64,000 bases of DNA from positions 52,501 through 116,500 of the forward strand of contig BROG01000128.1 in the NCBI GenBank assembly GCA_030159075.1, in the 5' to 3' direction. The notes beneath the pieces are model-generated. The model worked only from the letters and a program-made list of their open reading frames with translations. It had not been told where the DNA came from and searched no databases. Positions 63,761 through 64,000 of the stretch are shown here, one piece after another (within the stretch, counting starts at the first letter, position 1; each line of letters starts with the position of its first letter). The position numbers and the translations under genes are program-made. Origin of the DNA: Atrina japonica (Eukaryota > Mollusca > Bivalvia > Pterioida > Pinnidae).

Positions 63761-64000
63761 AATGTGTTCTAACAACATAACCAGTGCCATCAATGATATA
63801 ATAATATTAATATATTTACATCCACACAAACCATATCACGTTATGCCATCATTAAGTTTTTATAGGATGTTCAGATTTTATCAACTGGCCCCTTATTTTC
63901 TGTTTTACTTTAACATGATTTAGAACTTAACCCTGACTTGTGACTAATGTAGAAACTCTAAAAAATTTAGTGGGTCTACAGTGTTTATGACATAAACAAC
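63761..64000. other. No feature seen
   Basis: AT-rich end of the window. Confidence 0.5.

Overview
The window is AT-rich animal nuclear DNA: protein families are split by spliceosomal introns, and the sequence is crowded with microsatellites, minisatellites, tRNA-derived SINEs, MITE-like inverted repeats and retroelement debris. The repeat style and the retroelement families suggest a marine mollusc, most likely a bivalve. That is inference; the species cannot be named from this sequence.

Layout. (1) 0.9-9.65 kb, plus strand: exons of a divergent ubiquitin-specific protease (peptidase C19), recognised by its Cys box and its His box; one middle exon cannot be joined in frame. Penelope-like reverse-transcriptase debris lies in its first half. 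(2) 9.65-15.2 kb: no gene, only SINEs and microsatellites. (3) 15,231-26,152: a complete but decayed Polinton/Maverick-type element of 10.9 kb, with terminal inverted repeats of about 0.63 kb and a 6-bp target duplication (GATTCT). Its genes work together as an integrating DNA-virus-like unit: rve-type integrase, protein-primed type-B DNA polymerase (5'-truncated), A32/FtsK-like packaging ATPase, a double-jelly-roll-like major capsid protein, a membrane protein, several small membrane proteins, and some unknowns. The two terminal repeats carry two copies of an extra short gene. Frameshifts, nonsense codons and deletions show it is now inactive. (4) 26.2-38.6 kb: mostly repeats, including a 1.3-kb foldback element with a 6-bp target duplication and paralogous empty sites near 33.5-33.7 kb, three striking hairpins, a SINE, and one small possible gene with an NRF1-like promoter motif. 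(5) 38.7-47.65 kb, plus strand: a complete four-exon transgelin/calponin-family gene (188 residues). (6) 47.65-64 kb: minisatellites and MITEs, with the last exon of a second transgelin-like gene on the minus strand at 60.2 kb, facing the first. The window ends in a large 30-bp satellite array.

The most interesting items are the Polinton copy (terminal-repeat gene with an internal TGA, repeated intergenic palindromes, a shared motif before start codons, a Trp-rich repeat protein), the foldback element with its empty sites, a dispersed 55-bp hairpin family, and a set of minisatellites that share one TGACATCA core.
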